Part shown: piece after piece, positions 27,710 through 38,984 of the stretch
How the letters are laid out: each line of letters opens with the position of its first letter
Numbering within the stretch: position 1 is the first letter of the stretch
Origin: Streptomyces litmocidini
GTDB lineage: Bacteria; Actinomycetota; Actinomycetes; Streptomycetales; Streptomycetaceae
NCBI RefSeq assembly: GCF_014649755.1
Contig: NZ_BMTQ01000004.1
Span: forward strand, 186,001-250,000
Length of the DNA: 64,000 nucleotides
Direction: 5' to 3'
Translations under genes and position numbers: made by a program
The notes under the pieces: generated by a model
Databases searched by the model: none
The model's input: the letters and a program-made list of their open reading frames with translations, nothing else
What the model was told of the DNA's origin: nothing

Positions 27710-30225
27710 CCACTCCCACCATCGTCCTGGTCGGCCACGGAATGGTCGGCCAGCGGTTCCTGGAGGCGCTCGCCGACCGTGGCGTCACCGGGCGGGCCAG
27801 GATCGTGGTCCTCTGCGAGGAGCCGCGTCCCGCCTACGACCGCGTCCAGCTGACCTCGTACTTCTCCGGCAGGACCCCGGACGACCTGTCGATGGTCGAG
27901 GCCGGCTTCATGGAGAAGCACGGCATCGAGCTGTACGTCGGCGACCCGGCCGAGACGATCGACCGGGAGGCCCGGACGGTCACCGCCCGTTCGGGGCGGG
28001 TCCTCGCGTACGACACCCTGGTCCTCGCCACCGGCTCGTACCCCTTCGTGCCTCCCGTCCCCGGCAAGGACGCCCGGGGCTGCTTCGTCTACCGCACGAT
28101 CGAGGACCTGCTCGCGATCGAGGAGTACGCGAGGACGGCGACGACCGGCGCGGTCGTCGGCGGCGGCCTGCTCGGTCTGGAGGCGGCGGGTGCGCTGAAG
28201 GGCCTCGGGCTCGACACGCACGTCGTGGAGTTCGCGCCGCGGCTGATGCCGGTGCAGGTCGACGAGGGCGGCGGCGCGGCCCTGCTCCGCACGATCGAGA
28301 AGATGGGCCTGACCGTGCACACGGGGACGGGCACGCAGGAGGTCGTGACGGCGGACGGCGCCGTGTCGGGCATGAAGCTGTCGGACGGCTCCGAACTGGC
28401 CACGGACATGGTGGTCTTCTCGGCGGGCGTACGGCCCCGGGACCAGCTGGCCCGCGACTGCGGCCTGGACGTGGGCGAGCGCGGCGGCATCGCCGTGGAC
28501 GAGCTCTGCCGGACCTCCGACCCGGCGGTCTTCGCGATCGGCGAGTGCGCGCTGGCCTCGGACGGCCGGGTGTACGGCCTGGTGGCGCCGGGCTACGAGA
28601 TGGCGCAGACGGCGGCGGCGGCGATCGCCGGGGAGGGGGCGGGGGACGGCTTCACGGGCGCCGACATGTCGACGAAGCTGAAGCTGCTCGGCGTGGACGT
28701 GGCCTCGTTCGGCGACGCGCACGGGACCGCCGGGGACTGCCTCGACGTCGTGTACTCCGACTCCCGCTCGGGCGTCTACAAGAAGCTGGTGGTCTCCGCC
28801 GACGGGGTGCTGCTCGGCGGCGTCCTGGTCGGCGACGCCGAGCAGTACGGCCTGCTGCGCCCGCTGACCGGCACCGTGCCGCCGGTCTCGCCCGAGCAGC
28901 TGGTGCTCCCGGCGGGCGCGGGCGCACCGGTGGCGCTCGGCCCCTCGGCGCTGCCGGACGACGCGGTGATCTGCTCCTGCCACAACGTCACGAAGCACGC
29001 GATCGGCCAGTGCGAGTCGCTGGCCGAGGTGAAGAAGTGCACCAAGGCCGGTACGGGTTGCGGCAGTTGCGTGAAGGTGATCGAGAAGCTGCTGCCGGCT
29101 CCGACGGACGAGGGGCTCTGCGGCTGCTTCTCGTACACCCGGAGCGAGCTGTACGAGATCGCCCGCACCCTGCGGCTGACCTCCTTCGCCGCGCTGCTGG
29201 ACTCGCACGGGCGCGAGGAGGCTCGGGGCGGGGAGGGGTGCGAGGTCTGCAAGCCGACCGTCGGCTCCATCCTGGCCTCCCTCAACAACGGGTACATCCT
29301 CGACGGCGAGCAGGCCTCCCTCCAGGACACCAACGACCACTTCCTCGCCAACATGCAGCGCAACGGCTCCTATTCGGTGGTGCCGCGCATCCCCGGCGGC
29401 GAGATCACGCCGGACAAGCTGATCGTGATCGGCGAGGTGGCCCGGGACTTCGGGCTCTACACGAAGATCACCGGCGGTCAGCGGATCGACCTCTTCGGCG
29501 CGCGGGTGGACCAGCTGCCCTCGATCTGGACCCGGCTCGTCGACGCGGGCTTCGAGTCGGGGCACGCGTACGGCAAGGCCCTGCGCACGGTGAAGTCCTG
29601 CGTCGGGCAGACCTGGTGCCGCTACGGCGTCCAGGACTCGGTGCGGATGGCGATCCGGCTGGAGCTGCGCTACCGGGGGCTGCGCGCCCCGCACAAGCTG
29701 AAGTCGGCGGTCTCGGGCTGCGCCCGCGAGTGCGCGGAGGCGCAGTCGAAGGACTTCGGGATCATCGCGACGGCCAACGGCTGGAACCTCTACGTCGGCG
29801 GGAACGGCGGCGCGACCCCGCGTCACGCGGACCTGCTCGCGCAGGACCTCTCGGACGCCGAACTGGTCCGTCTCATCGACCGGTTCCTGATGTTCTACAT
29901 CCGGACGGCGGACCGCCTGGAGCGGACGTCGACCTGGCTGGAGCGCCTGGAGGGCGGGCTCGACCACCTCAGGGACGTGGTGGTGCACGACTCGCTGGGG
30001 CTCTGCGACGAGCTGGAGGCGCTGATGGCCGCGCACGTCGCCGGCTACCGGGACGAGTGGGCCGAGACGCTGGACGACCCGGAGCGGCTGCGGCGCTTCG
30101 TCTCCTTCGTGAACGCGCCCGGGGCGCCGGACCCGTCGGTCCGGTTCGTGCCGGAGCGGGACCAGATCAAGCCGGACCTCACGATTCTCACGATCGGAAC
30201 GCTGGAAGGGGCCACCTCCCGATGA
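27706..30225 (+). CDS. nirB: Nitrite reductase (NADH) large subunit NirB
   Basis: An 839-residue siroheme enzyme reducing nitrite to ammonium. It contains an FAD/NAD-binding half (IVLVGHGMVGQRFLEAL; GAVVGGGLLGLEAAGAL), a BFD-type 2Fe-2S domain starting near C423 (CSCHNVTKHAIGQC, CTKAGTGCGSC), a ferredoxin-like half-domain, and the siroheme/4Fe-4S ligands SCVGQTWCRYG near residue 631 and SGCARECAE near 671. The length is as usual for the family. It is coupled to the genes on both sides by ATGA overlaps. Confidence 0.96.
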   Translation: MTTPTIVLVGHGMVGQRFLEALADRGVTGRARIVVLCEEPRPAYDRVQLTSYFSGRTPDDLSMVEAGFMEKHGIELYVGDPAETIDREARTVTARSGRVLAYDTLVLATGSYPFVPPVPGKDARGCFVYRTIEDLLAIEEYARTATTGAVVGGGLLGLEAAGALKGLGLDTHVVEFAPRLMPVQVDEGGGAALLRTIEKMGLTVHTGTGTQEVVTADGAVSGMKLSDGSELATDMVVFSAGVRPRDQLARDCGLDVGERGGIAVDELCRTSDPAVFAIGECALASDGRVYGLVAPGYEMAQTAAAAIAGEGAGDGFTGADMSTKLKLLGVDVASFGDAHGTAGDCLDVVYSDSRSGVYKKLVVSADGVLLGGVLVGDAEQYGLLRPLTGTVPPVSPEQLVLPAGAGAPVALGPSALPDDAVICSCHNVTKHAIGQCESLAEVKKCTKAGTGCGSCVKVIEKLLPAPTDEGLCGCFSYTRSELYEIARTLRLTSFAALLDSHGREEARGGEGCEVCKPTVGSILASLNNGYILDGEQASLQDTNDHFLANMQRNGSYSVVPRIPGGEITPDKLIVIGEVARDFGLYTKITGGQRIDLFGARVDQLPSIWTRLVDAGFESGHAYGKALRTVKSCVGQTWCRYGVQDSVRMAIRLELRYRGLRAPHKLKSAVSGCARECAEAQSKDFGIIATANGWNLYVGGNGGATPRHADLLAQDLSDAELVRLIDRFLMFYIRTADRLERTSTWLERLEGGLDHLRDVVVHDSLGLCDELEALMAAHVAGYRDEWAETLDDPERLRRFVSFVNAPGAPDPSVRFVPERDQIKPDLTILTIGTLEGATSR

Positions 30226-30569
30226 CGACGATGACGACCACGACGACCCTGGAACTCTCCCCGTCCCCCGGCTCCTGGGTGGCGGTCTGCGAGGAGGCCC
30301 GGCTGATCCCGGGCCGGGGCGTGGCGGCGCTGCTGCCGGACGGCAGGCAGGCCGCGGTCTTCCGGGACCGGTCGGGCCGGACGTACGCGATCGACAACCG
30401 CGATCCGTTCACGGGGGCGCAGGTGCTGTCCCGGGGCCTGGTCGGTTCGGCGGGCGGGCGGGCGTTCGTGGCCTCGCCGCTCCTGAAGCAGCGCTTCGAC
30501 CTGGAGACGGGCCGGTGCCTGGACGACGACGAGGTCGCGGTGGCGGTGTATCCGGTGCGCTCCATCTGA
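30222..30569 (+). CDS. nirD: Nitrite reductase small subunit NirD
   Basis: A 115-residue Rieske-fold protein that accompanies NirB. The strand pattern is kept (AVFRDRSGRTYAIDNRDPFTG, GRAFVASPLLKQRFDLETG), but the Cys-His cluster ligands are absent, as is normal for NirD. Its ATG overlaps the nirB stop. The Thr-rich N-terminus (MTTMTTTTT) is unstructured. Confidence 0.93.
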   Translation: MTTMTTTTTLELSPSPGSWVAVCEEARLIPGRGVAALLPDGRQAAVFRDRSGRTYAIDNRDPFTGAQVLSRGLVGSAGGRAFVASPLLKQRFDLETGRCLDDDEVAVAVYPVRSI

Positions 30570-30589
30570 CTTGACCGATCGTTCCAGAT
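30569..30589 (+). promoter_or_regulatory. Putative TetR operator, copy 1
   Basis: ACTTGACCGATCGTTCCA begins at the last base of nirD and ends 18 nt before the tetR start. It is an imperfect dyad (GACCGATCGTTC core). The same sequence, reversed, stands before the SDR gene at 31232-31252 with 16 of 21 bases equal. Confidence 0.6.
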
Positions 30590-30606
30590 AGCCGTACGGT
30601 CCTTCC

Positions 30607-31191
30607 GTGGCCAGGACCAAGGAATTCGATCCCGAGGCCGCGCTCCAGGCGGCGCTCGAACTGTTCTGGGCGCGCGGCTACGAGGCGACGACGATGTCGG
30701 ACCTCGTGGAGCGCCTCGGCATCGGCCGCGCCAGCATCTACGCGACCTTCGGCAACAAGCACGAGCTGTACCTGAAGGCGATGGACCGCTACCTGGAGAC
30801 CCGCGATCCGCGGATCGTCGAGGAGCTGTCCGCGCCGGGCCCGGCCCTGCCGGCCGTGCGGGCCCTCGTCCGCCGCTTCGCCGCCGAGGCGGCGACGGAC
30901 GGGGAACGGCTGAACGGCTGCTTCGTCACCAACTCGGCGGCGGAGCTGGGGCCGCACGACGCGGTGGTCGCCCGGCGGGTGGAGCTGAGCTGGGAGCAGA
31001 TCGAGACGCTCCTGCACGGGGCGCTCGTCCGGGCCCGGGCCGGGGGCGAGCTCCCGGCCGGCCGGGACCCGCGGGCCCTCGCCCGGATGCTGCTCGTGCT
31101 GCTGCAGGGGATCCGGGTGGTCGGCAAGGTGTCGGGCGAGCCGGGCCGGGTCACGGACGCGGCGGAGCAGGCACTGGCCCTGCTCGATTGA
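30607..31191 (+). CDS. TetR/AcrR-family transcriptional regulator
   Basis: A 194-residue repressor with an N-terminal HTH (TTMSDLVERLGIGRASIYATFGNKHELYLKAM, within residues 27-58) and a ligand domain of the TetR_C_16-like kind ending LLQGIRVVGKV. It lies directly upstream of the SDR gene on the same strand. Similar operator sequences in front of both genes suggest that it represses itself and the SDR. The inducer is unknown. Confidence 0.88.
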   Translation: MARTKEFDPEAALQAALELFWARGYEATTMSDLVERLGIGRASIYATFGNKHELYLKAMDRYLETRDPRIVEELSAPGPALPAVRALVRRFAAEAATDGERLNGCFVTNSAAELGPHDAVVARRVELSWEQIETLLHGALVRARAGGELPAGRDPRALARMLLVLLQGIRVVGKVSGEPGRVTDAAEQALALLD

Positions 31192-31231
31192 GGAACGGGC
31201 GCCCCCGGGGGCGCCCGTTCTTCGGCCCTCA

Positions 31232-31252
31232 TTATGGAATGTACGGTCAAGT
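31232..31252 (-). promoter_or_regulatory. Putative TetR operator, copy 2
   Basis: Read on the minus strand it is ACTTGACCGTACATTCCA, nearly the site before tetR (30569). It lies about 75 nt before the SDR start and touches the 17-bp repeats that follow. Confidence 0.6.
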
Positions 31253-31315
31253 TCAATGGCTGGTCAAGTTCACTGCCTGCCCGAGTTCACCGCCTGCCCG
31301 AGTTCACCGCCCGAC
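31250..31315 (+). repeat. 17-bp tandem repeats in the SDR leader
   Basis: Four consecutive units start at 31250, 31267, 31284 and 31301, each beginning AGTTCA. Units two and three (AGTTCACTGCCTGCCCG and AGTTCACCGCCTGCCCG) differ by one base; the outer units are more diverged. They fill the space between the operator and the ribosome site. Confidence 0.85.
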
Positions 31316-31326
31316 AAGGAGCCCCC

Positions 31327-32091
31327 ATGTCCGCACGCTTCACCGACCGCACCGTCCTCGTCACCGGCGCCGGTTCCGGTCTCGGCCGGGCCATCGCGCT
31401 CGCGTTCGCCGCCGAGGGCGCGAAGGTCGTCACCGCCGGCCGCACGGCGGAGTCCCTCGACGCGACGGTCGCCCTGATCGAGGCCGCCGGGGGCACCGCC
31501 GCGGCGGTCACCGCCGACGTGTCGAGCGCCGGGTCCACCCGGGAGCTGGTCCGGCGCGCGGTCGAGCTGTTCGGCGGCCTGGACGTGGCCGTGAACAACG
31601 CGGGGGTCTTCCGTGGCGGCGGCCACAGCGCCGCCGACCTCCCCCTGGAGGACTGGCGGACGCTGCTCGACACCAACGTCACGGGCGTGCTGCACGCCCT
31701 CCAGGCCGAGGTCGGCCACATGCGGGCGAACGGCGGCGGGGCCATCGTGAACATCGCGTCCAACCTGGGCCCGCACGTCCGGGTCCCCGGCCTCTTCGGC
31801 TACCAGGTCTCCAAGGCGGCGGTCTCGGCGATCACCCGGGCCGCGGCCCTGGACCACATCGGCGACGGGATCCGGATCAACGCCGTCAGCCCCGGCGCCG
31901 CCGAGTCCACCATGTCGCTGCGGCCCGGCGAGACGGAGGCCGAGCGGGAGGTCCGGATGAAGGAGCAGTCGCCGCTGGGCCGCATCTCGTCGGCGGCCGA
32001 GGTGGCGGCGGCGGTGCTGTACCTCGCGTCGGACGACGCGGGCTCCGCCGTCGGCACGGACCTGGTGATCGACGGCGGCGTCGCGGCCTGA
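31327..32091 (+). CDS. Short-chain dehydrogenase/reductase (SDR)
   Basis: A 254-residue classical SDR. The NAD(P) motif is VLVTGAGSGLGRAIAL, followed by NNAG, the catalytic Ser in VNIASN and Tyr-Lys in YQVSK. GRTAES after the second strand suggests NADPH preference. AGGAG 5 nt before the ATG fixes the start. The substrate is unknown; the TetR gene upstream is its likely regulator. Confidence 0.88.
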   Translation: MSARFTDRTVLVTGAGSGLGRAIALAFAAEGAKVVTAGRTAESLDATVALIEAAGGTAAAVTADVSSAGSTRELVRRAVELFGGLDVAVNNAGVFRGGGHSAADLPLEDWRTLLDTNVTGVLHALQAEVGHMRANGGGAIVNIASNLGPHVRVPGLFGYQVSKAAVSAITRAAALDHIGDGIRINAVSPGAAESTMSLRPGETEAEREVRMKEQSPLGRISSAAEVAAAVLYLASDDAGSAVGTDLVIDGGVAA

Positions 32092-32106
32092 CCGGGGCGC
32101 GGGGGT

Positions 32107-32520
32107 TCAGCCCTGGACGGCCGCCGGGTCCATCCAGAAGACCTCCCAGTGGTGGCCGTCCAGGTCGGCGAAGGAGCGGCCGTACATGAAGCCCGCCTCC
32201 AGCGGTTCCTTCGCCGGGGTGCCGCCGGCGGCGAGGGCGGCGTCGGCGAGCCGGTCGCACGCCTCGCGGCTCTCGGCGCTCAGCGTGACCAGGACCTCCG
32301 TGGACTTCGTCGCGTCGGAGACCTCCTTGCCGGGGGCCATGAACGACGTGAACCTGGGCTCTTCGAGGAGCATCACGAAGATCGTGTCGCTGATGACCAC
32401 ACAGGCACTGGTCTCGTCGCTGAACTGCGGGTTCGAGGCGTAGCCGAGCTTCTCGAAGAAGGCCTTGCTCGCGTCGACGTCCTTGACGGGCAGGTTCACG
32501 AAGATCATCTGCGGGGTCAT
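32107..32520 (-). CDS. VOC-superfamily (glyoxalase-like) protein
   Basis: A 137-residue single-domain vicinal oxygen chelate protein with two beta-alpha-beta modules: MIFVNLPVKDVDASKAFFEKLGY at the start and DLDGHHWEVFWMD at the end. It resembles the lactoylglutathione-lyase-like group of unknown substrate. It converges with the SDR gene 15 nt away. Confidence 0.82.
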   Translation of the reverse strand: MTPQMIFVNLPVKDVDASKAFFEKLGYASNPQFSDETSACVVISDTIFVMLLEEPRFTSFMAPGKEVSDATKSTEVLVTLSAESREACDRLADAALAAGGTPAKEPLEAGFMYGRSFADLDGHHWEVFWMDPAAVQG

Positions 32521-32642
32521 GTCCCTCTCTTCTCTCTCGTTCGGCGCTGTCGAGAGGTGAGACGGCTCCGCTCCTCGGAACTCATCGCTCCCGGGGAGTC
32601 TTCTGCCCGGGCCGCGGAACTCGCTCGGGCCGCGGAGCCCGC

Positions 32643-33086
32643 TCAGGCCACGGAGCGCAGGGCGAGGGCCGCCAGCGGGACGAACCCGCCGCCCGTGCCC
32701 TCCGTCGACCCGTCGCCCAGCCGCCTCAGCATGGCCAGGGCGATCCGCTCCCCCTGCGCCTTGGCCCGCTCGGCCCGGGGCCCGTCGTGGAGTCCGTCGA
32801 CGCTCGCGCGCCAGAGCTGCACCCAGCGGCCGAAGTGGGCGGCGGTGAGCGGCCGGGAGGCGTGCAGGGCGGCGTGCGGGGCGAAGGCGTCGCGGTCGTA
32901 GTCGGCGGTGCGGAAGAGGGCGCGCTCCCAGAAGTCGGCGATGCGCGGCAGGTGGAGCTCCAGGTCGGTCCCGGCGACCTCGGTGAAGAAGGGCCCGATC
33001 AGCGGATCGGCGAAGGCGGCGGCGTAGAAGCGCCGCAGCAGCACGTCGAGGTCGTGGCGGTCGCCGATGTCGGGGGTCTCACGCAT
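32643..33086 (-). CDS. Group III truncated haemoglobin
   Basis: A 147-residue globin of the TrHb3 type. LLRRFYAAAFADPLIGPFF, FWERALFRTADYDRDAFAPH, a proximal-His segment HAALHASRPLTAAHFGRW and a last helix AERAKAQGERIALAML match that group. Such globins bind O2 or NO. The nitrite reductase operon nearby makes NO detoxification a possibility, but that is inference. The C-terminus is extended by about 20 residues. Confidence 0.82.
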   Translation of the reverse strand: MRETPDIGDRHDLDVLLRRFYAAAFADPLIGPFFTEVAGTDLELHLPRIADFWERALFRTADYDRDAFAPHAALHASRPLTAAHFGRWVQLWRASVDGLHDGPRAERAKAQGERIALAMLRRLGDGSTEGTGGGFVPLAALALRSVA

Positions 33087-33527
33087 GCCCCCAGTGTGCC
33101 CCGGCGCCGGGCGGGGGCCCAGTGCCGGAGGTCCTTCCGTCAGCGGACCGTCCAGCGGTTCGGGGTCTCGGTCCTCTCGTCGTGCGCGAGCCGGCCGCCG
33201 CCGAGGGGGCGGACCAGGCCGTCGACGGGGGCGCGGGGTACGTGACGGATCCGCGCACCCTCCGGGGGCGGGCGCCGTGGAGCGGGGCGCGGCCTCCGGG
33301 CGGCCGTGCGGAACCGCTCGGGTGCGCGTGGATCGACAGGACGCGAACCCGACGCCCCGCACCGACACCGCCGTTCCCGCGCCGACACCGCCGTTCCCGC
33401 CTCGTCCCCGCCGCCTTCCCGTCACCGTTCGTTGACGCCCGGTCAATTCCGTACTCCTAGGTTCCGGAAGCGCGCGACCCCGTCGCCGACCGGTGCGGCG
33501 GGGCACCACCCTTCTCAGGAGTGAGAC
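33087..33527. other. Intergenic region, no gene seen
   Basis: About 440 bp between the globin gene and the PhoX-like gene. Open frames here look like chance high-GC frames, with repeats such as GCCGTTCCCGCGCCGACACC around 33370-33400. TTGAC at 33432 may be part of a promoter for the PhoX-like gene, though no good -10 is seen. Confidence 0.4.
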
Positions 33528-34685
33528 GTGGAGCGACGCACCTTCCTGCGCGGAGCGGTCATCGGCACCTCGGCCGCCGCCTTCGGCGGCAGCCTGTGGC
33601 AGAGCGCGGCCGTCGCCGCCCCCGCGCAGCCCGGCGCCGGCCCGTACGGGGCTCTCGGCGCGGCCGACGCGAACGGCATCCAGCTGCCGGCCGGGTTCAG
33701 CAGCCGGGTGATCGCCCGGTCCGGCCAGACCGTGACCGGCACCTCGTACGCCTGGCACAACGCCCCCGACGGGGGTGCCTGCTTCGCCGACGGCACCGGC
33801 TGGATCTACGTGTCGAACTCGGAGGTCAATCCGGGCGGCGGCGCGAGCGCGGTGCGCTTCGACTCGGCGGGCACGGTCACCGGCGCGTACCGCGTCCTCT
33901 CCGGCACCCGCCAGAACTGCGCCGGCGGCAAGACCCCCTGGAACACCTGGCTGTCCTGCGAGGAGGTGTCCCTCGGCTACGTCTACGAGACGAACCCGTG
34001 GGGCGGCACCGCCACCCGCCGGGACGCGATGGGCCGGTTCAAGCACGAGGCGGCGGCCGCCGACCCGGTGCGCCGGGCGATCTACCTGACCGAGGACGAG
34101 ACGGACGGCTGCTTCTACCGCTTCCTTCCCACCACCTGGGGCGACCTCTCCTCCGGCACCCTCCAGGTGCTCACGGCCGGCACCGCCACCTCCGGCACCT
34201 TCGCCTGGCAGAACGTGCCGGACCCGGACGGCTCCCCGGCCACCACCCGCACCCAGGTCTCCGGCGCCAAGCACTTCAACGGCGGCGAGGGATGCCACTA
34301 CGCGAACGACACCGTCTGGTTCACCACCAAGGGCGACAACCGGGTCTGGCAGGTGAACCTCGCCGCCGGCACGTACGAGCTGGCCTACGACGACTCGCTG
34401 GTCGTCGGCGGCGGCGCCCCGCTGACGGGCGTCGACAACATCACCGGCTCCGCCTCCGGCGACCTGTACGTCGCCGAGGACGGCGGCAACATGGAGATCT
34501 GCCTGATCACGCCGGACGACGTCGTGACGCCGTTCCTGCGGATCAACGGCCAGTCCGGCTCAGAGATCACCGGACCGGCCTTCTCCCCCGACGGCACGCG
34601 CCTGTACTTCTCCAGCCAGCGCGGCACGACCGGCAGTTCCTCGGGCGGCATCACCTACGAGGTGAAGGGCCCGTTCCGCGCGTAG
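33528..34685 (+). CDS. PhoX-like (DUF839) Tat-secreted protein
   Basis: A 385-residue protein with a twin-arginine signal (ERRTFLRGAVIGTSAAAFGG) and a DUF839 beta-propeller: NCAGGKTPWNTWLSCEEV, GRFKHEAAAADPVRR and IYLTEDETDGCFYRFLP are typical of PhoX phosphatases. It is shorter than full PhoX (about 650 residues), so phosphatase activity is not certain. AGGAG lies 6 nt before the GTG. It is probably exported folded, with bound metal. Confidence 0.8.
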   Translation: MERRTFLRGAVIGTSAAAFGGSLWQSAAVAAPAQPGAGPYGALGAADANGIQLPAGFSSRVIARSGQTVTGTSYAWHNAPDGGACFADGTGWIYVSNSEVNPGGGASAVRFDSAGTVTGAYRVLSGTRQNCAGGKTPWNTWLSCEEVSLGYVYETNPWGGTATRRDAMGRFKHEAAAADPVRRAIYLTEDETDGCFYRFLPTTWGDLSSGTLQVLTAGTATSGTFAWQNVPDPDGSPATTRTQVSGAKHFNGGEGCHYANDTVWFTTKGDNRVWQVNLAAGTYELAYDDSLVVGGGAPLTGVDNITGSASGDLYVAEDGGNMEICLITPDDVVTPFLRINGQSGSEITGPAFSPDGTRLYFSSQRGTTGSSSGGITYEVKGPFRA

Positions 34686-34749
34686 CCGGGAGGTGGGGGG
34701 ACCCGGCCCCGCGCGCGGTCGCGGGGCGGCGGGCACTCTCCGCGCGTAG

Positions 34750-35784
34750 CTACGGTGCGACCTGCCCGTTCTTCGTGTGGCCGCCCGGGTGGCAGCGCAG
34801 GTCCACCGGCCGCCGGGCGCCGCCGAGCAGGGCGGCGCCCAGCGGCGTCAGCGTGTGCAGGACGGCGTTGCCGTGGCGGAGGGTCGCGATGAGCCCGGCC
34901 TCGCGCAGCACGCCCGCGTGCTGGCTGGCCGAGGCCAGCGACACCCCGGCCCTGCGGGCCAGCTCGCTGGTCGTCCCGCCGTCCCCGATGGCGTGCAGGA
35001 CGGCCGAGCGGGTCTGGCCGACCAGCTTGGCCAGCGAGGAGCCGCCCGGCGCGCGGACGGTCGGCGCCTCGCCGTGCGTGACGGGGTAGACGAGGACCGG
35101 CGGCAGCGCGGGGTCGCGCAGCACCACCGGGGTCCCCCGGCAGAAGAACGAGGGCTGGAGCAGCAGCCCGCGCCCGTCGAGGTGGACGTCCCGGTCGACG
35201 GGGTAGTCCGCCTCCAGGACGGGCGCGCGCCAGCGCAGCATCGGCGGCAGCGAGGCGAGCAGTTCCTCGGCGCCGCCGTCCAGGAGGGCCCGGCCGCGGC
35301 GGGCCCGGTCGGCCTCGACGCGGGCCCGGATGTGCGGCCAGTACGGTTCGATCGCGGCCCGGTGGTAGCCGCGCAGGGCCCCCACGAGCCGGTCGAAGGG
35401 CTCCGTGCCGCCGTCGGCGAGGGCGCGCAGCGAGTGGGGCACGGTCCGGGCGCCGGAGCGGTCGGCGGCGAGCAGCGAGAGTTCGCCGCGCAGCCGGCCG
35501 GGCTCGGTGGCGCGGATCGCCTGGAGGCCCTCGTCGAGGCCGTGGACGCCTTCGGCGGGCGTCAGGAAGTCGGGGAAATAGCCGCGGCTGGGAACGAGCG
35601 CGGCGAGAAGCCGGGTCTCACCGCCGAGCCGCGTCCGGGCGTCGGAGCGCCATTCTCCGTAGACGACGGAGCCGCGTCGGTCTCTTAAACGGTGAAAGCT
35701 CAGAATCGTTTCCCACAGAACGTCCGGCCGGGCGGCCGTCCGCACCCCCGCCAAGTCTTCTCCGGTGAAATGAATCCGCAGCAT
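34750..35784 (-). CDS. ArsR-type winged-helix regulator with TTA codon (DUF5937-like)
   Basis: A 344-residue protein with a long N-terminal domain (LRIHFTGEDLAGVRTA, LWETILSFHRLRD) and a C-terminal winged helix (TTSELARRAGVSLASASQHAGVLREAGLI). This is the layout of the actinobacterial DUF5937/ArsR regulators. Codon 33 is TTA (35686-35688), followed by the rare AGA, so translation should depend on the bldA tRNA. It is the only TTA codon I found in a gene here. The ATG at 35784 is chosen after AGGTGGGGA. The target is unknown. Confidence 0.82.
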   Translation of the reverse strand: MLRIHFTGEDLAGVRTAARPDVLWETILSFHRLRDRRGSVVYGEWRSDARTRLGGETRLLAALVPSRGYFPDFLTPAEGVHGLDEGLQAIRATEPGRLRGELSLLAADRSGARTVPHSLRALADGGTEPFDRLVGALRGYHRAAIEPYWPHIRARVEADRARRGRALLDGGAEELLASLPPMLRWRAPVLEADYPVDRDVHLDGRGLLLQPSFFCRGTPVVLRDPALPPVLVYPVTHGEAPTVRAPGGSSLAKLVGQTRSAVLHAIGDGGTTSELARRAGVSLASASQHAGVLREAGLIATLRHGNAVLHTLTPLGAALLGGARRPVDLRCHPGGHTKNGQVAP

Positions 35785-36165
35785 GAACGTCCCCACCTGT
35801 GCACTCGCAACCACCCCCGACGACGAGTATGCACAGCATCACTGCACGTTACCAGGGTGTTTCAGCCACAGTTGAAAGGCATCGCGGCGATCAGGGGGGA
35901 ACCGAAAAGCTGTACGGGTCGGGCAGGAAACCTTCAGGACCGAGGTGACGTGGTGAAGACCGTGGGGGGCTTTGCCCGTCCGGCGGCGGTCGGCGAGGTT
36001 GTGGCTCACCTGCCCGGCATCGGTAAAGGGCGCGGCCTCCGGGTGGGGATCCGGGGGTCGCGCCGCCCCGTTCTTTGAGCCGGAAATCCAGAAGTTCAAT
36101 AGCCAATAATTCAAACGGTCGCAATTGAACATTGGCTCACATCAGCTCGACGGACAAACGAACAA
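35785..36165. other. AT-richer intergenic region with overlapping dyads
   Basis: About 380 bp with no convincing gene, notably lower in GC from 36080 to 36160. GTTCAAT (36094) and AGCCAAT (36101) are each matched by a complement 30 bp away, ATTGAAC (36124) and ATTGGCT (36131), giving two interleaved dyads. It should hold the promoter of the minus-strand TTA regulator, perhaps with a long leader. Confidence 0.5.
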
Positions 36166-36209
36166 CGGGACGGACACCTCCGCACAAAAGGTGTCCGTCC
36201 CGTCTTTTT
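36166..36209. terminator. Bidirectional terminator downstream of ppdK
   Basis: A perfect 14-bp stem (36166-36179 with 36189-36202) and 9-nt loop. On the plus strand it is followed by TCTTTTT and on the minus strand by GTTGTTCGTTTG, so it can end ppdK transcription and block transcription from the other side. Confidence 0.85.
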
Positions 36210-36272
36210 CTGAATCCGGAGCCGCCGCCCGTCGGTGAGGGTCGAGCGAGACCGACGGCGGCCCCGGTGGAC

Positions 36273-38984
<2,712 letters not shown>

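Noticed and set aside
30222..30569. NirD as a degraded Rieske protein
   Set aside because: Loss of the Cys-His ligands is normal in NirD, so it is not a sign of decay.
33418..33450. Possible PHO box (GTCACC/GTTGAC/GTCAAT repeats) before the PhoX-like gene
   Set aside because: The units do not keep an exact 11-bp phase and only one fits the consensus well.
35839..36132. Small minus-strand gene of 97 residues
   Set aside because: No ribosome site, mixed codon use and no recognisable pattern; it overlaps the likely promoter of the regulator.
35785..36165. Riboswitch (c-di-AMP or cobalamin type) in the gap before the TTA regulator
   Set aside because: I could not align the conserved core motifs of either class on either strand.
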